A stretch of 64,000 nt of DNA from Kribbella pittospori. Its GTDB lineage: Bacteria > Actinomycetota > Actinomycetes > Propionibacteriales > Kribbellaceae. Of this stretch, positions 39,884-48,252 are shown piece after piece (position 1 is the first letter of the stretch; every line of letters starts with the position of its first letter). The notes beneath the pieces were generated by a model. It did not search any database and had not been told where the DNA came from. It was given only the letters and a program-made list of their open reading frames with translations. The stretch is taken from NCBI RefSeq assembly GCF_004331465.1, contig NZ_SJKB01000022.1:35098-99097 (forward strand), given 5' to 3'. The position numbers and the translations under genes are program-made.

Positions 39884-40588
39884 ATGCGAATTCTTTCCAA
39901 ACTCGGGATCGCCGCAGCGGCCGTGACGCTGGTCGCGGTAGGTACGGCGTTGCCGGCCGACGCACTCACGGTGACACAGGCGAAGGCGGCTCAGACACGG
40001 CTGAACAAGCTCGGCTGCACGGCCGGGCCGGTGGACGGCAAGATCGGCACGATGACCAAGGCGGCCACGGTCCGGTTCCAGTCCGCCAACGTCCTGAGCC
40101 AGTCCGGTGCCCTGAACAGTACGACGTACTCGCGGCTGATGGCGGCGACGGCGAAACGCTGTGACGTGCGGTCGGTGCCGCGGCGGTCCGGGAGCGGGCG
40201 GCGGATCGTCATCAGCCAGACGCAGAACTGGGTGTGGCTGATCGATGCCCGCGGCAAGGTCGTCCGGCAGGGCGGGATCATCGACAACCCGTCGTACCTG
40301 CGGGCCGGGAACTACACCAGTGGGGCGAAGTGCGGGCGGGCGGCGCGGATCCGGAAGAACACCGACGGGGCGAGCCTGTACCTGAACAACTTCGTCCGGT
40401 TCGCTCCCTGCGGGATCGGGTTCCACCAGATCCCGACGTACAAGTCGAACGGGAAGCAGATCCACGCCGACTACCTGCTCGGCACCAACTACAAGGCCTC
40501 GCACGGCTGCATCCGGGTCTCGGCCTCGATGTCCGCCGCGATCTGGACCTTCGCCGCCGGCGCCACCCACGTGGTCGTCATGCGCTGA
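39884..40588 (+). CDS. Secreted L,D-transpeptidase with peptidoglycan-binding domain
   Basis: A 234-residue exported cell-wall enzyme that would form 3-3 crosslinks or anchor proteins to peptidoglycan. Signal peptide 1-26 (ILSKLGIAAAAVTLVAVGTA), a PG_binding_1 domain (about 28-85, LNKLGCTAGPVDGKIGTMTK) and a YkuD domain (about 100-234) with the catalytic SHGCIRVS motif (Cys209). ATG with AAGGGGGTG site. The ECF-type promoter upstream ties it to the sigma module at 43.9 kb, so envelope stress probably induces it. Confidence 0.9.
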   Translation: MRILSKLGIAAAAVTLVAVGTALPADALTVTQAKAAQTRLNKLGCTAGPVDGKIGTMTKAATVRFQSANVLSQSGALNSTTYSRLMAATAKRCDVRSVPRRSGSGRRIVISQTQNWVWLIDARGKVVRQGGIIDNPSYLRAGNYTSGAKCGRAARIRKNTDGASLYLNNFVRFAPCGIGFHQIPTYKSNGKQIHADYLLGTNYKASHGCIRVSASMSAAIWTFAAGATHVVVMR

Positions 40589-40604
40589 TCCCCAACGCCG
40601 CCCC

Positions 40605-40635
40605 CGGGTGTGGATAACTCTCCCAACCACACCCG
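40605..40635 (+). terminator. Hairpin terminator after the L,D-transpeptidase
   Basis: CGGGTGTGG and CCACACCCG form a perfect 9-bp stem around a 13-nt loop, 17 bp after the stop. Confidence 0.65.
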
Positions 40636-40700
40636 AGGGCACTAGCATGCCCAGCGAGGCGTAGGTGCGCCGTCGTCAAACCGGGGAAAGGCACGCTGAC

Positions 40701-42248
40701 ATGGCCGAGACAGCTGATGTCGTGGAGACCGTCAAGCAGGGGTACGCGTTCGAAGGGGCGGCGATCGAGCTCGGCGCGCTGCTGGTCGGCGACGAGCCGA
40801 AACCGGAGGCGTCGGTCCGGATCCCGCTGTCGATGGTGAACCGGCACGGCCTGGTCGCGGGCGCGACCGGTACCGGCAAGACGAAGACCCTGCAGTTGAT
40901 GGCCGAGCAACTGTCCGCGGCCGGGGTCGCGGTGTTCGCCGCCGACATCAAAGGCGACCTGTCCGGCATTTCCCAGCCGGGGCAGGAGAGCGAGAAGCTG
41001 CTGGCCCGGACCAAGACGATCGGCCAGGAGTGGACCGCCACCGGGTTCCCGACCGAGTTCTACGCGCTCGGCGGGCAGGGCACCGGGATCCCGGTCCGGG
41101 CCACCATCACGTCGTTCGGGCCGGTGCTGCTGTCCAAGGTGCTGGGGCTCAACGACGTCCAGGAGTCGTCGCTCGGGCTGATCTTCCACTACGCCGACAA
41201 GCAGGGCCTGACGCTGCTGGACCTGAAGGACCTCCGCTCGGTCATCACCCACCTGACCAGCGACGAGGGCAAGGCCGACCTCAAGGAGCTCGGCGGGCTG
41301 TCGGCCGCGACCGCCGGGGTGATCCTGCGCTCGCTGATCGGGTTCGCCGACCAGGGCGCCGAGGCGTTCTTCGGTGAGACGGAGTTCGACACCGCGGACC
41401 TGCTGCAGCAGCGCGACGGCAAGGGCCTGATCTCGCTGCTCGAGCTGCCGAACCTGCAGGACCGGCCGGCCCTGTTCTCCACCTTCCTGATGTGGCTGCT
41501 GGCCGACCTGTTCCACGACCTGCCCGAGGTCGGCGACGTGGACAAGCCGAAGCTGGTGTTCTTCTTCGACGAGGCACACCTGCTGTTCAACGACGCCTCG
41601 AAGGCGTTCTTGGACTCGATCGCGCAGACCGTGCGGCTGATCCGGTCGAAGGGGGTCGGCGTCTTCTTCGTCACCCAGACGCCGAAGGACGTGCCGGACG
41701 ACGTACTCGCCCAGCTCGGGTCGCGGGTGCAGCACCAGTTGCGGGCGCACACGCCGAACGACGCGAAGGCGCTGAAGGCGACCGTGTCGACGTTCCCGAG
41801 TTCGTCGTACGACCTGGCCGAGGTGCTGACCCAGCTCGGGATCGGCGAGGCGATCGTGACGGTGATGAACGAGAAGGGCGCGCCGACGCCGGTGGCCTGG
41901 ACCCGGTTGCGGGCGCCGCTGTCGCTGATGGCGCCGGCCACGGCCGAGCAGTTGACCGCGTCGGTGCAGGCGTCACCGAACAACGCGAAGTACACCGAGG
42001 TGATCGACCGGGAGTCGGCGTACGAGCTGCTGGCCGCCAAGGTGCAGGCCGGCGCCGAGCAGGCCGAGGCCGAGCGGCAGGCGGAGGAGCAGGCCAAGCC
42101 CGCACCCGAGCCGAGGCCGCGGGCGCAGAAGCAGGACAAGTCGATGGTCGAGCAGGTGATCGGCTCGTCCGCGTTCAAACAGTTCGCCCGCTCCGCCGGC
42201 CGCGAGATCGTCCGGGGGTTGTTCGGTTCGGCTCGCCGCCGCCGCTGA
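40701..42248 (+). CDS. HerA-like / DUF853 P-loop ATPase
   Basis: A 515-residue cytoplasmic ATPase of the HerA-FtsK superfamily (DUF853, YjgR type). Walker A GATGTGKT at residues 54-61, Walker B KLVFFFDEAHLLF, sensor FFVTQTPKDVPDDVLAQLGSRV, and a C-terminal charged tail rich in Glu/Ala/Lys. HerA relatives pump DNA in repair or defence; DUF853 proteins have no settled role. Here no NurA or nuclease gene is adjacent. ATG with GGAAAGG site; the terminator follows closely, so it is a single-gene unit. Confidence 0.85.
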   Translation: MAETADVVETVKQGYAFEGAAIELGALLVGDEPKPEASVRIPLSMVNRHGLVAGATGTGKTKTLQLMAEQLSAAGVAVFAADIKGDLSGISQPGQESEKLLARTKTIGQEWTATGFPTEFYALGGQGTGIPVRATITSFGPVLLSKVLGLNDVQESSLGLIFHYADKQGLTLLDLKDLRSVITHLTSDEGKADLKELGGLSAATAGVILRSLIGFADQGAEAFFGETEFDTADLLQQRDGKGLISLLELPNLQDRPALFSTFLMWLLADLFHDLPEVGDVDKPKLVFFFDEAHLLFNDASKAFLDSIAQTVRLIRSKGVGVFFVTQTPKDVPDDVLAQLGSRVQHQLRAHTPNDAKALKATVSTFPSSSYDLAEVLTQLGIGEAIVTVMNEKGAPTPVAWTRLRAPLSLMAPATAEQLTASVQASPNNAKYTEVIDRESAYELLAAKVQAGAEQAEAERQAEEQAKPAPEPRPRAQKQDKSMVEQVIGSSAFKQFARSAGREIVRGLFGSARRRR

Positions 42249-42264
42249 TCCTCCCGTTCGGACC

Positions 42265-42315
42265 GGACTGTCCGGGAAGACATTTCGATCCCGGATAGTC
42301 CAACTTTTGCTTGTT
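42265..42315 (+). terminator. Intrinsic terminator after the HerA-like gene
   Basis: GGACTGTCCGGGA (42265-42277) and TCCCGGATAGTCC (42289-42301) pair at 12 of 13 positions, then AACTTTTGCTTGTT provides a T-rich tail. Confidence 0.8.
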
Positions 42316-42331
42316 CTGTAAGGGTTTGCTG

Positions 42332-42350
42332 GTTTGATCCTTGATCAAAC
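42332..42350. promoter_or_regulatory. Dyad GTTTGATC-CTT-GATCAAAC
   Basis: Perfect 8-bp arms about 100 bp upstream of the diguanylate cyclase start, an operator-like site in an AT-richer patch. The gene's promoter, TTGGGA (42414-42419), 18 bp, TACGGT (42438-42443), lies downstream of it. Confidence 0.4.
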
Positions 42351-42451
42351 GACTGAATGGTCAGCGACGCAGCCATCGTTTCCAACTCGTCATCGCCACC
42401 GCGCCGTCGCGGATTGGGACGAGACGCTTACTCGTCGTACGGTGTGAGGTG

Positions 42452-43843
42452 ATGGTTGCGCAGAGTAGGCGAGCGGTCCGGTATTGGGCGCTGTGGACAC
42501 TGACGGTCCCGGCGTTCGTCGTTGTGGTGCTCGTCGACCTCGCCGCCATCGGATACGCCGTTCAGGCGTTCACCGATCTGCCGAGTTGGCGCGGTGTGGA
42601 CCTGGTGTTCGCACTGACCGTGTCCGCGCTGATCTCGGTCGAAGGTGCGCGCCGGGTGGAGAACCGGCGCCGCCGGGGTGGAGCGTTGCACAAGGACCTG
42701 GCGCCGGCGTGGATGATCGCGGCCGCGCTGATCCTGCATCCGGCGCTGGCGATCCTGGTCGCCGTCCTGCTCCGGATCTGGTGGCGGATCCGGGCCGGTA
42801 AGTGCATCCCGTACCGCTGGGCGTTCTCGACCGCGGTGCTCGTGCTCGGCGTCGGCGCGGCCCACGCCACCCTCACCGCTACGCGCGACCTGACCGGAGG
42901 CAGCGGGCTCGGCTTGGTCGTGTCGATGGTCGCCGGAGCGCTGGCGCTGGTCGCGACGGACACCGTGCTCTGCGGTCTCGCGATCTCACTGATCATCCCC
43001 GGCAGCACGTGGCGGGAGACCGTCGGCGGGATCGACGACCTGAGCACCGACGCCACGGCCGCGACACTCGGCTGCCTGCTGGCCGCCGCCTGCCTGATCA
43101 GCCCGTGGTTCGCGTTCGTCGCGATCCCGATCACGCTCACCGCGCAGCGGGCCCTGCTGCTCGGTCAGTTGGAGTCCGAGGCGCAGACAGATCCGAAGAC
43201 GAACCTGACTCGCGTCGACTGGTGGCGGCGTCGTACCGAGGAGATGCTGCGGACGTCGCGGACCCAGCGCGAGCCGATGGCGGTGCTGCTGATCGACATC
43301 GATCACTTCAAGCAGGTCAACGACCGGCACGGCCACCTGGTCGGCGATGAGGCCCTGCGCGCGGTCGCGACGATCCTGCGCAGTGCGATCCGGGCGAAGG
43401 ACGTGATCGGCCGGTTCGGTGGCGAGGAGTTCGTGATCGCGCTGCCGGACACCGGGATCGACGAGGCGACCGTCACCGCGGACCGGCTCCGCAACGCGGT
43501 CGCCGCCAGCCCGCTGGCCGCGATGTGCGCCGGCGTCCTGGACGACCCCGACCTGGATCCGGACACCTTCCTCCTGACGATCTCGATCGGCGTCGCCGTC
43601 TACCCCGCCGACGGGGCCGACGTCGACGAGCTCCTGCTCCGGGCCGACCGGGCGATGTACGCCGCCAAGGCCGCCGGCCGGAACCGCGTCCGCCTGGCCG
43701 CGGACACCGTCCCGCCTGTGCGCCTTGCGCCACCTTCGGACCTGCCGCCCGACCGCTCGCCGGCGCACACATCGCCGGTGCCTTCGCAGACCCTCTCCGG
43801 CGCGCGCCCGGACCGCTCCATCTCCTCAGCCGACCGCCGCTGA
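42452..43843 (+). CDS. Membrane-bound diguanylate cyclase
   Basis: A 463-residue enzyme making cyclic di-GMP. Six to seven membrane helices occupy about residues 10-240, followed by a GGDEF domain (about 255-420): VLLIDIDHFKQVNDRHGHLVGD and the active-site RFGGEEFVIALPDTG. An inhibitory-site RxxD (RAKD) lies five residues before GGEEF, so product feedback is likely. The C-terminal 45 residues are Pro/Ser-rich and unstructured. ATG 8 nt after TACGGT, leaderless layout. Second cyclase in the window besides the truncated one at the left edge. Confidence 0.9.
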   Translation: MVAQSRRAVRYWALWTLTVPAFVVVVLVDLAAIGYAVQAFTDLPSWRGVDLVFALTVSALISVEGARRVENRRRRGGALHKDLAPAWMIAAALILHPALAILVAVLLRIWWRIRAGKCIPYRWAFSTAVLVLGVGAAHATLTATRDLTGGSGLGLVVSMVAGALALVATDTVLCGLAISLIIPGSTWRETVGGIDDLSTDATAATLGCLLAAACLISPWFAFVAIPITLTAQRALLLGQLESEAQTDPKTNLTRVDWWRRRTEEMLRTSRTQREPMAVLLIDIDHFKQVNDRHGHLVGDEALRAVATILRSAIRAKDVIGRFGGEEFVIALPDTGIDEATVTADRLRNAVAASPLAAMCAGVLDDPDLDPDTFLLTISIGVAVYPADGADVDELLLRADRAMYAAKAAGRNRVRLAADTVPPVRLAPPSDLPPDRSPAHTSPVPSQTLSGARPDRSISSADRR

Positions 43844-43852
43844 CTTTGCCAG

Positions 43853-43877
43853 AACCTTTCGGCGGCGTACGGCGTCC
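43853..43877 (+). promoter_or_regulatory. ECF-type promoter in front of its own sigma gene
   Basis: AACCTTTCGG (43853-43862), 10 nt, CGTCC (43873-43877), 31 bp before the sigma start. Identical -35 decamer to those at 39.8 and 45.3 kb, indicating autoregulation by the encoded sigma factor. Confidence 0.72.
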
Positions 43878-43908
43878 TGTGTGGTGAGGGACGGAGGACG
43901 GAGAGGGT

Positions 43909-44442
43909 ATGCCGGGTTCGGGGAACCGGGACGACGACTTCACGGCATTCGTGCTGGCCAGATCCGCGCGGCTGATCCACTTCGCGCGGATGCTGTGCGG
44001 CGACGCCGGGCTGGCCGAGGACCTGGTGCAGACCGCGCTGGAGAAGGCGTACCTGCGCTGGGACCGGATCGAGATGGCAGATCCGTTCGGCTACGTCCGC
44101 CAGGCCGTGGTCAACCAGCACCTGTCGTGGGTACGACGTCGTCCATGGCGCGAGCGGCCGAGCGGTGACGCGGCCGAACTGGAGTCGCACCTCGGCCTGA
44201 GCGTCGCGGACCAGTCGGGCACGGTGGACCGCCGGGTCGCGATCGTCGCGGCGATGTCGACGCTCAGCCGGCGCGAGCGGGCAGTCGTCGTACTGCGGTA
44301 TGTCGAGGATTTGACCGAGCGGCAGACGGCGGCGGTTCTTGGGGTGGCGGTCGGCACGGTGAAGAGCGCGAACGCGCGGGCGCTCGGCAAGCTGCGGGCG
44401 GCTCCCGAGCTGAGCGGTACTTATGTAGGAGAGCGAGCATGA
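43909..44442 (+). CDS. SigE-family ECF RNA polymerase sigma factor
   Basis: A 177-residue group IV sigma factor. Region 2: FVLARSARLIHFARMLCGDAGLAEDLVQ; region 4: LSRRERAVVVLRYVEDLTER then GVAVGTVKSANARALGKLR. It directs polymerase to extracytoplasmic-stress promoters, most likely the AACCTTTCGG/CGTCC sites seen before its own gene, the downstream paralogue and the L,D-transpeptidase. The stop overlaps the next ATG (ATGA), so the membrane partner is co-translated and is the probable anti-sigma or sensor. Confidence 0.9.
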   Translation: MPGSGNRDDDFTAFVLARSARLIHFARMLCGDAGLAEDLVQTALEKAYLRWDRIEMADPFGYVRQAVVNQHLSWVRRRPWRERPSGDAAELESHLGLSVADQSGTVDRRVAIVAAMSTLSRRERAVVVLRYVEDLTERQTAAVLGVAVGTVKSANARALGKLRAAPELSGTYVGERA

Positions 44443-45338
44443 ACGACGAGGTCCGGGACGCACTTGCACCCGACGGCAGCATCGAGCCGCTGGACCCGGC
44501 CCGGGTGATCGCGGGAGCACACCGACGCCGCAGGACCCACGTCCTCGCAACCGCAGCGGCGGCCTCGGTCGCGGTGATCGCGATCGCCACCGGCGGATTC
44601 CTGGTCCGGGGTGACAACCTGGGCAACGCCCCCGCACCGGCGAACCATGGCCCGGCCTTGACGGCTCCGACCCCCACAGGCACGCCGTCGCCCGTCGAGA
44701 CCCCACGGCCGTCGGCTGGTTTCACTCCCCAGGCTCCGGAGGCTCTCCCGTCGACGGCGTCCAGTGAGAAGGTCCCGACCAGCAATCCGCAGGTGAGCGC
44801 GACGCCCGGGTCCCCGGCCCGGCTGACACCGACGACGTGCCGGGTGGCGGCGGGCGGCGAGCCCGCTCCGGGCTCCGGCGCGAAACTGAGGGGAACGGCA
44901 AGCGACCCGTCCGGTACGACGATCGTGATCGCGGACGGGCGCTACTGGATGGCCTGTGACAACACCTACGGCACGGAGGTGTCGGCGCGGAAGCCCGCGA
45001 CTCTGAAGACGCCCGGGGTGCAGGACAACAACGCGTTCGCGATCGCGAACAACACCGTCGAGACCGTTGATGGTCCGCTGGACCACTTCTGGGCCGCCGG
45101 CCTGCTGCCGGACGGCGTCGCGACCGTGCGCTACAGCTTCGCGGACGGCGAGACCGTGGATGCCGAGATCAGCAACGGCTTCTGGCTGATGCGGCACGTC
45201 TCCAGCATCCCGCCGGGTGCCCACGACCTGGGCGACCGGGTCCGAGTTCAGTTGCTCTCGGCAACAGGCGGCGTACTGAACGACGTCCGGCTGAACTGGG
45301 GCACGCAGACCTGCGCCCAGATCAGCCACGGCTGCTGA
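44439..45338 (+). CDS. Single-pass membrane partner of the SigE-family sigma factor
   Basis: A 299-residue protein with a 34-residue cytoplasmic segment ending in RRRR, one membrane helix (about 36-56, LATAAAASVAVIAIATGGFLV), a long Pro/Thr/Ser linker and a C-terminal extracytoplasmic domain (about 132-299) with Cys residues and the end motif TCAQISHGC. No classic zinc anti-sigma motif is present, so it is an atypical candidate anti-sigma/sensor. The C-terminal domain is clearly homologous to that of the next gene (shared YW, FAxANN, WAAGxLP, GTQTCAQ features). Translationally coupled to the sigma factor. Confidence 0.78.
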   Translation: MNDEVRDALAPDGSIEPLDPARVIAGAHRRRRTHVLATAAAASVAVIAIATGGFLVRGDNLGNAPAPANHGPALTAPTPTGTPSPVETPRPSAGFTPQAPEALPSTASSEKVPTSNPQVSATPGSPARLTPTTCRVAAGGEPAPGSGAKLRGTASDPSGTTIVIADGRYWMACDNTYGTEVSARKPATLKTPGVQDNNAFAIANNTVETVDGPLDHFWAAGLLPDGVATVRYSFADGETVDAEISNGFWLMRHVSSIPPGAHDLGDRVRVQLLSATGGVLNDVRLNWGTQTCAQISHGC

Positions 45339-45342
45339 GCAG

Positions 45343-45368
45343 AACCTTTCGGACCGTACGCCGCGTCC
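45343..45368 (+). promoter_or_regulatory. ECF-type promoter before the orphan sensor-like gene
   Basis: AACCTTTCGG (45343-45352), 11 nt, CGTCC (45364-45368), starting five bases after the preceding stop. Third copy of the pattern. Confidence 0.68.
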
Positions 45369-45408
45369 TTCAGCCCGACAAACCCCCGATGTGGTGTGGA
45401 GGGCAACG

Positions 45409-46302
45409 ATGATGGAACAGGTCCGGAACGGCCGGGTGGCCAGGATCCTGATCAGTGGACTGGCGGTCGCGGCGGTGGCCGGTGTCGCGATCGCAGGGAC
45501 GGCGATGGCGCGCAACGGGCGGTCGTCGACCGACACGACGGTCGCCGGCGGTGGACCGGCCACGCCGTCTGCCGAGCCGTCAACGCTGCCGACACCGTCG
45601 CCGACCCTCCAACCGAGCGCTAGCCCAAGCGCACCTTCGCCCAGCGGTGTGCCGAGCGCCAAGCCGCCGGCCACCCCGAGCGAACAGCCGGCCGCCACTC
45701 CAAGTGCTCCGCGGCAGATCGGGCAGACGTCGGGCGTGAAGCCGGTGGTGCCGACGCCGAAGGTCCAGGAACCGCCGGCTGATCCGGTGGCGGCGTGCAA
45801 GGGCTGGCTGAAGGAAGTCGACGGGCCGGCGAGTTCCGCGAAGGTCGTCGCCCGGCTGGACGGTGCGCCGGGCAGTGTGCTGATCCTTGCTGACAGCAAG
45901 TACTGGGCCTGGGCCGGCTGCGACACGGCGTACGCACGGCATGACGGTGACGGCTCGATCCGGCAGCCCGCGAAGCTCGGTACGGCGTCCACCAGCGCGG
46001 ACGCGTTCGCCGTCGCGAACAACCTGATCCCGATCAAGGGCAAGCAGTACGAGTACTACTGGGCCGCCGGCGTTCTCCCCGCCGGGATCACGAAGATCGC
46101 GTACACCTTCCCCGACGGCAAGACCACGAATGCCGTGATCAAGGGCGGCTACTGGGTGATGCAGCACCAGACCGCGACGCCCTGGAAGGAAGGTACGGCG
46201 CCCGGCCCGCAGATCAAGGTCACCCTGACCGGCAAGAACGAGAAGACCTTCAAGCTCGTCTGGGGCGAGCAGACCTGCGCCCAGATCAGCCACGGCTGCT
46301 GA
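45409..46302 (+). CDS. Orphan paralogue of the sigma partner, exported sensor-like domain
   Basis: A 297-residue membrane-anchored protein: short basic N-terminus, one helix (ILISGLAVAAVAGVAIAGTA), a Pro/Ser/Thr linker and an extracytoplasmic domain homologous to that of the preceding gene (VLILADSKYWAWAGCD, AFAVANN, YYWAAGVLPAGI, GEQTCAQISHGC). The last 34 bp are identical in both genes. Unlike the paralogue it lacks the about 30-residue cytoplasmic segment expected to hold sigma, so it may compete for the signal or act as an effector. ATG with GGAGGGC site; own ECF promoter. Confidence 0.75.
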   Translation: MMEQVRNGRVARILISGLAVAAVAGVAIAGTAMARNGRSSTDTTVAGGGPATPSAEPSTLPTPSPTLQPSASPSAPSPSGVPSAKPPATPSEQPAATPSAPRQIGQTSGVKPVVPTPKVQEPPADPVAACKGWLKEVDGPASSAKVVARLDGAPGSVLILADSKYWAWAGCDTAYARHDGDGSIRQPAKLGTASTSADAFAVANNLIPIKGKQYEYYWAAGVLPAGITKIAYTFPDGKTTNAVIKGGYWVMQHQTATPWKEGTAPGPQIKVTLTGKNEKTFKLVWGEQTCAQISHGC

Positions 46303-46306
46303 TCAA

Positions 46307-46342
46307 ACGTGCTCCCGCACGCCGCGGCGTACGGGAGCACGT
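46307..46342. terminator. Strong bidirectional hairpin between convergent genes
   Basis: ACGTGCTCCCG and CGGGAGCACGT form a perfect 11-bp stem; the 14-nt interior itself holds the palindrome ACGCCGCGGCGT. TGTTTGTC follows on the plus side. Confidence 0.8.
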
Positions 46343-46349
46343 CTGTTTG

Positions 46350-47549
46350 TCAGCAGGCTCCGAACGTCCCCGCTGAGATGTACGCCTTGGCGACGTACAT
46401 CCCGTTGTGGACCCGCAGCCAGACGTTGCTGGTGCCCTGTGACCCCGTCACGCTCGAGCCGGTGGTCTGGCACTCGACCGTCACCTGCGCGGACTTGCCC
46501 GCCATCCCGACGACCGCGCCGCTGGAGTTCGGCGAGTTGCGCACGTTCAGGTAGCCGGACGTGATCGCGACCGTGCCGCGGCCGCCGTCACCCGTCCACA
46601 GGTACGTGACGTCGACGAACCCGTTGTTCGACATCCCGACCGCGTCCCAGAACACGCCGTCGGCCAGATCGATCCCGGCCGGGTTGGCGACCGTCCGGCC
46701 GAACTGGTCCTTCCCGCCGTTGTAGCCGTTCTGGTACGCCGCCTGCGCCTCGGGCCGGCCCTGCGGCAGGTCCTTCCACATCTCCCGGGTCGCGCTCGGG
46801 TTCCAGTAGTCGTCCTTGGTGTTCCACGGGCCGACGTCCCACACCGGCTCGAATGCGCACCGCGACGCCGTACAGACCTTGACCGAGTAGGTTCCGGAGC
46901 CGTTGCCGGCCAGTCCGCGTCGCGACGGCAGGGCGACGAAGTGGTCGCGGCTGATGATGACGTGCCCGTTGGCCGTCGTGCCGCCGACCAGGCCTTCGCG
47001 GGTGGCGAAGACGCGGGACTGCAATGGCGCGGCCTGGACCGTCATCCGGCTCGAGTCGACCTTGTCGGTGGGCTGAACGGTCACGTCGCCGACCCACGGG
47101 TTCGCGCCGGTCGGCGGCGCAGTCACGATGATCCGCAACTGCACCTGGTCGCTGGCGCCGGTCAACGTGGTCGGCGTACCGGCCTTGGTCGAGGTCCACT
47201 CCGACCACCGGTCCTTCACCCATGCGCGTACGTCGACCTCCGCCGACGAACCGTCCGGCGTACCGGAGGTGTAGCCGACGACGACGGCCGAGGTGGCCGC
47301 GGGGAAGCGGACGGGGTTGAGCTCGGCGAGACCCGAGCGCTGCTTGAGTTCGGTGGAGCCGATGGTGGCCGGAGCGTCGCCGAGGATGATCCGGCTGCCC
47401 TCGATCCGGACGTTGCTGGATCCGGCCACGGGTTGGGCCGCGATGGCGACCGGATCGGTCGACGCGGCCGTGCTGGGCAAGGTGGCGGTAAAGATCGCCA
47501 GCGTCGCCGCCAGACCGGCGGCGAGCTTGGCACTTCGGGTGATACGCAT
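46350..47549 (-). CDS. Secreted SH3-domain protein
   Basis: A 399-residue exported protein: signal peptide 1-28 (RSAKLAAGLAATLAIFTATL), a middle region of unknown fold with AEVDVRAWVKDRWSEWTST and FEPVWDVGPWNTKDDYWNP (also seen in actinobacterial cell-wall-associated proteins), and a C-terminal bacterial SH3 domain (about 325-399, TSGYLNVRNSPNSSGAVVG). SH3b domains bind peptidoglycan. ATG with GGAGGTAA site. A 16-bp dyad GTGAGC-GCCG-GCTCAC lies in the leader (47590-47605). Confidence 0.8.
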   Translation of the reverse strand: MRITRSAKLAAGLAATLAIFTATLPSTAASTDPVAIAAQPVAGSSNVRIEGSRIILGDAPATIGSTELKQRSGLAELNPVRFPAATSAVVVGYTSGTPDGSSAEVDVRAWVKDRWSEWTSTKAGTPTTLTGASDQVQLRIIVTAPPTGANPWVGDVTVQPTDKVDSSRMTVQAAPLQSRVFATREGLVGGTTANGHVIISRDHFVALPSRRGLAGNGSGTYSVKVCTASRCAFEPVWDVGPWNTKDDYWNPSATREMWKDLPQGRPEAQAAYQNGYNGGKDQFGRTVANPAGIDLADGVFWDAVGMSNNGFVDVTYLWTGDGGRGTVAITSGYLNVRNSPNSSGAVVGMAGKSAQVTVECQTTGSSVTGSQGTSNVWLRVHNGMYVAKAYISAGTFGAC

Positions 47550-47589
47550 GGGCGGGTTACCTCCGGGGCGGTGAAGGTGTGTGCCGGTC

Positions 47590-47605
47590 GTGAGCGCCGG
47601 CTCAC
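47590..47605. promoter_or_regulatory. Dyad GTGAGC-GCCG-GCTCAC upstream of the SH3 protein gene
   Basis: Perfect 6-bp arms about 40 bp before the start codon; possible operator or leader hairpin. A second small inverted repeat GCTCTTGCATAGAGC lies around 47628. Confidence 0.35.
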
Positions 47606-47736
47606 CCAATGTGACAAACAAACACCGCTCTTGCATAGAGCGTGAATAAATTTCTTCGAAGGAGTTGGTGACAGAACAGAACCCGATCGATCACCCAGGG
47701 GGTTTGGACCGGTGTGACAGAGGCAGAGGAGAATCG

Positions 47737-48252
47737 ATGACCCGGGCCGCGGACGCCGATTTCGAGCGCTTCGTGTTGGCGCAGTCGACACCCTTGCTCC
47801 GCTTCGCGGAGATGCTGTGCGGCGATCGGCACACTGCCGAGGATCTGGTGCAGCAGGCGTTGATGCGGTCGTACCCGAAATGGCACAAGCTGAGCGGCGA
47901 TCCGCTCCGCTACGTGCGGCGGGTACTGGTCAACCGGTTCCTCTCCCAGGCCCGCCGGCGCTGGACCAACGAAGTACCCAGTGACCCGGTGCAGAACGAT
48001 TGGGACCAGCGAGCGGTAGCGGACTTCGCCGGGGAGGTGCAGACCAGGGAGGCCGTGCTCTCGGCCCTCGGAGGTCTGACCGTCCGGGAGAGAGCCGTCG
48101 TCGCGCTGCGCTACTCGCAGGATCTCTCCGAGGCCGAGACCGCCGAGCTGCTCGGTATGGCGGCCGGGACCGTGAAGAGCACGGCTTCCCGGGCGCTGGC
48201 CAAGCTGCGTCTGGCACCCGACCTGATCGATACCGGAGTTGGAGGAAACTGA
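47737..48252 (+). CDS. SigE-family ECF sigma factor, second module
   Basis: A 171-residue sigma factor similar in length and layout to the one at 43.9 kb. Region 2: FVLAQSTPLLRFAEMLCGDR then TAEDLVQQALMRSYPKW; region 4: LTVRERAVVALRYSQDLSEA then LGMAAGTVKSTASRALAKLR. ATG at 47737 has AGAGGAG 4-5 nt upstream; longer readings lack a site. The AACCTTTCGG promoter is not found here, so it should recognise a different sequence. Its TGA shares a base with the next ATG. Confidence 0.88.
   Translation: MTRAADADFERFVLAQSTPLLRFAEMLCGDRHTAEDLVQQALMRSYPKWHKLSGDPLRYVRRVLVNRFLSQARRRWTNEVPSDPVQNDWDQRAVADFAGEVQTREAVLSALGGLTVRERAVVALRYSQDLSEAETAELLGMAAGTVKSTASRALAKLRLAPDLIDTGVGGN

Noticed and set aside
40701..42248. 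HerA-like ATPase as part of an anti-phage defence system.
   Set aside because: No nuclease, SIR2 or other partner gene adjoins it and it has its own terminator; DUF853 proteins are common housekeeping genes.
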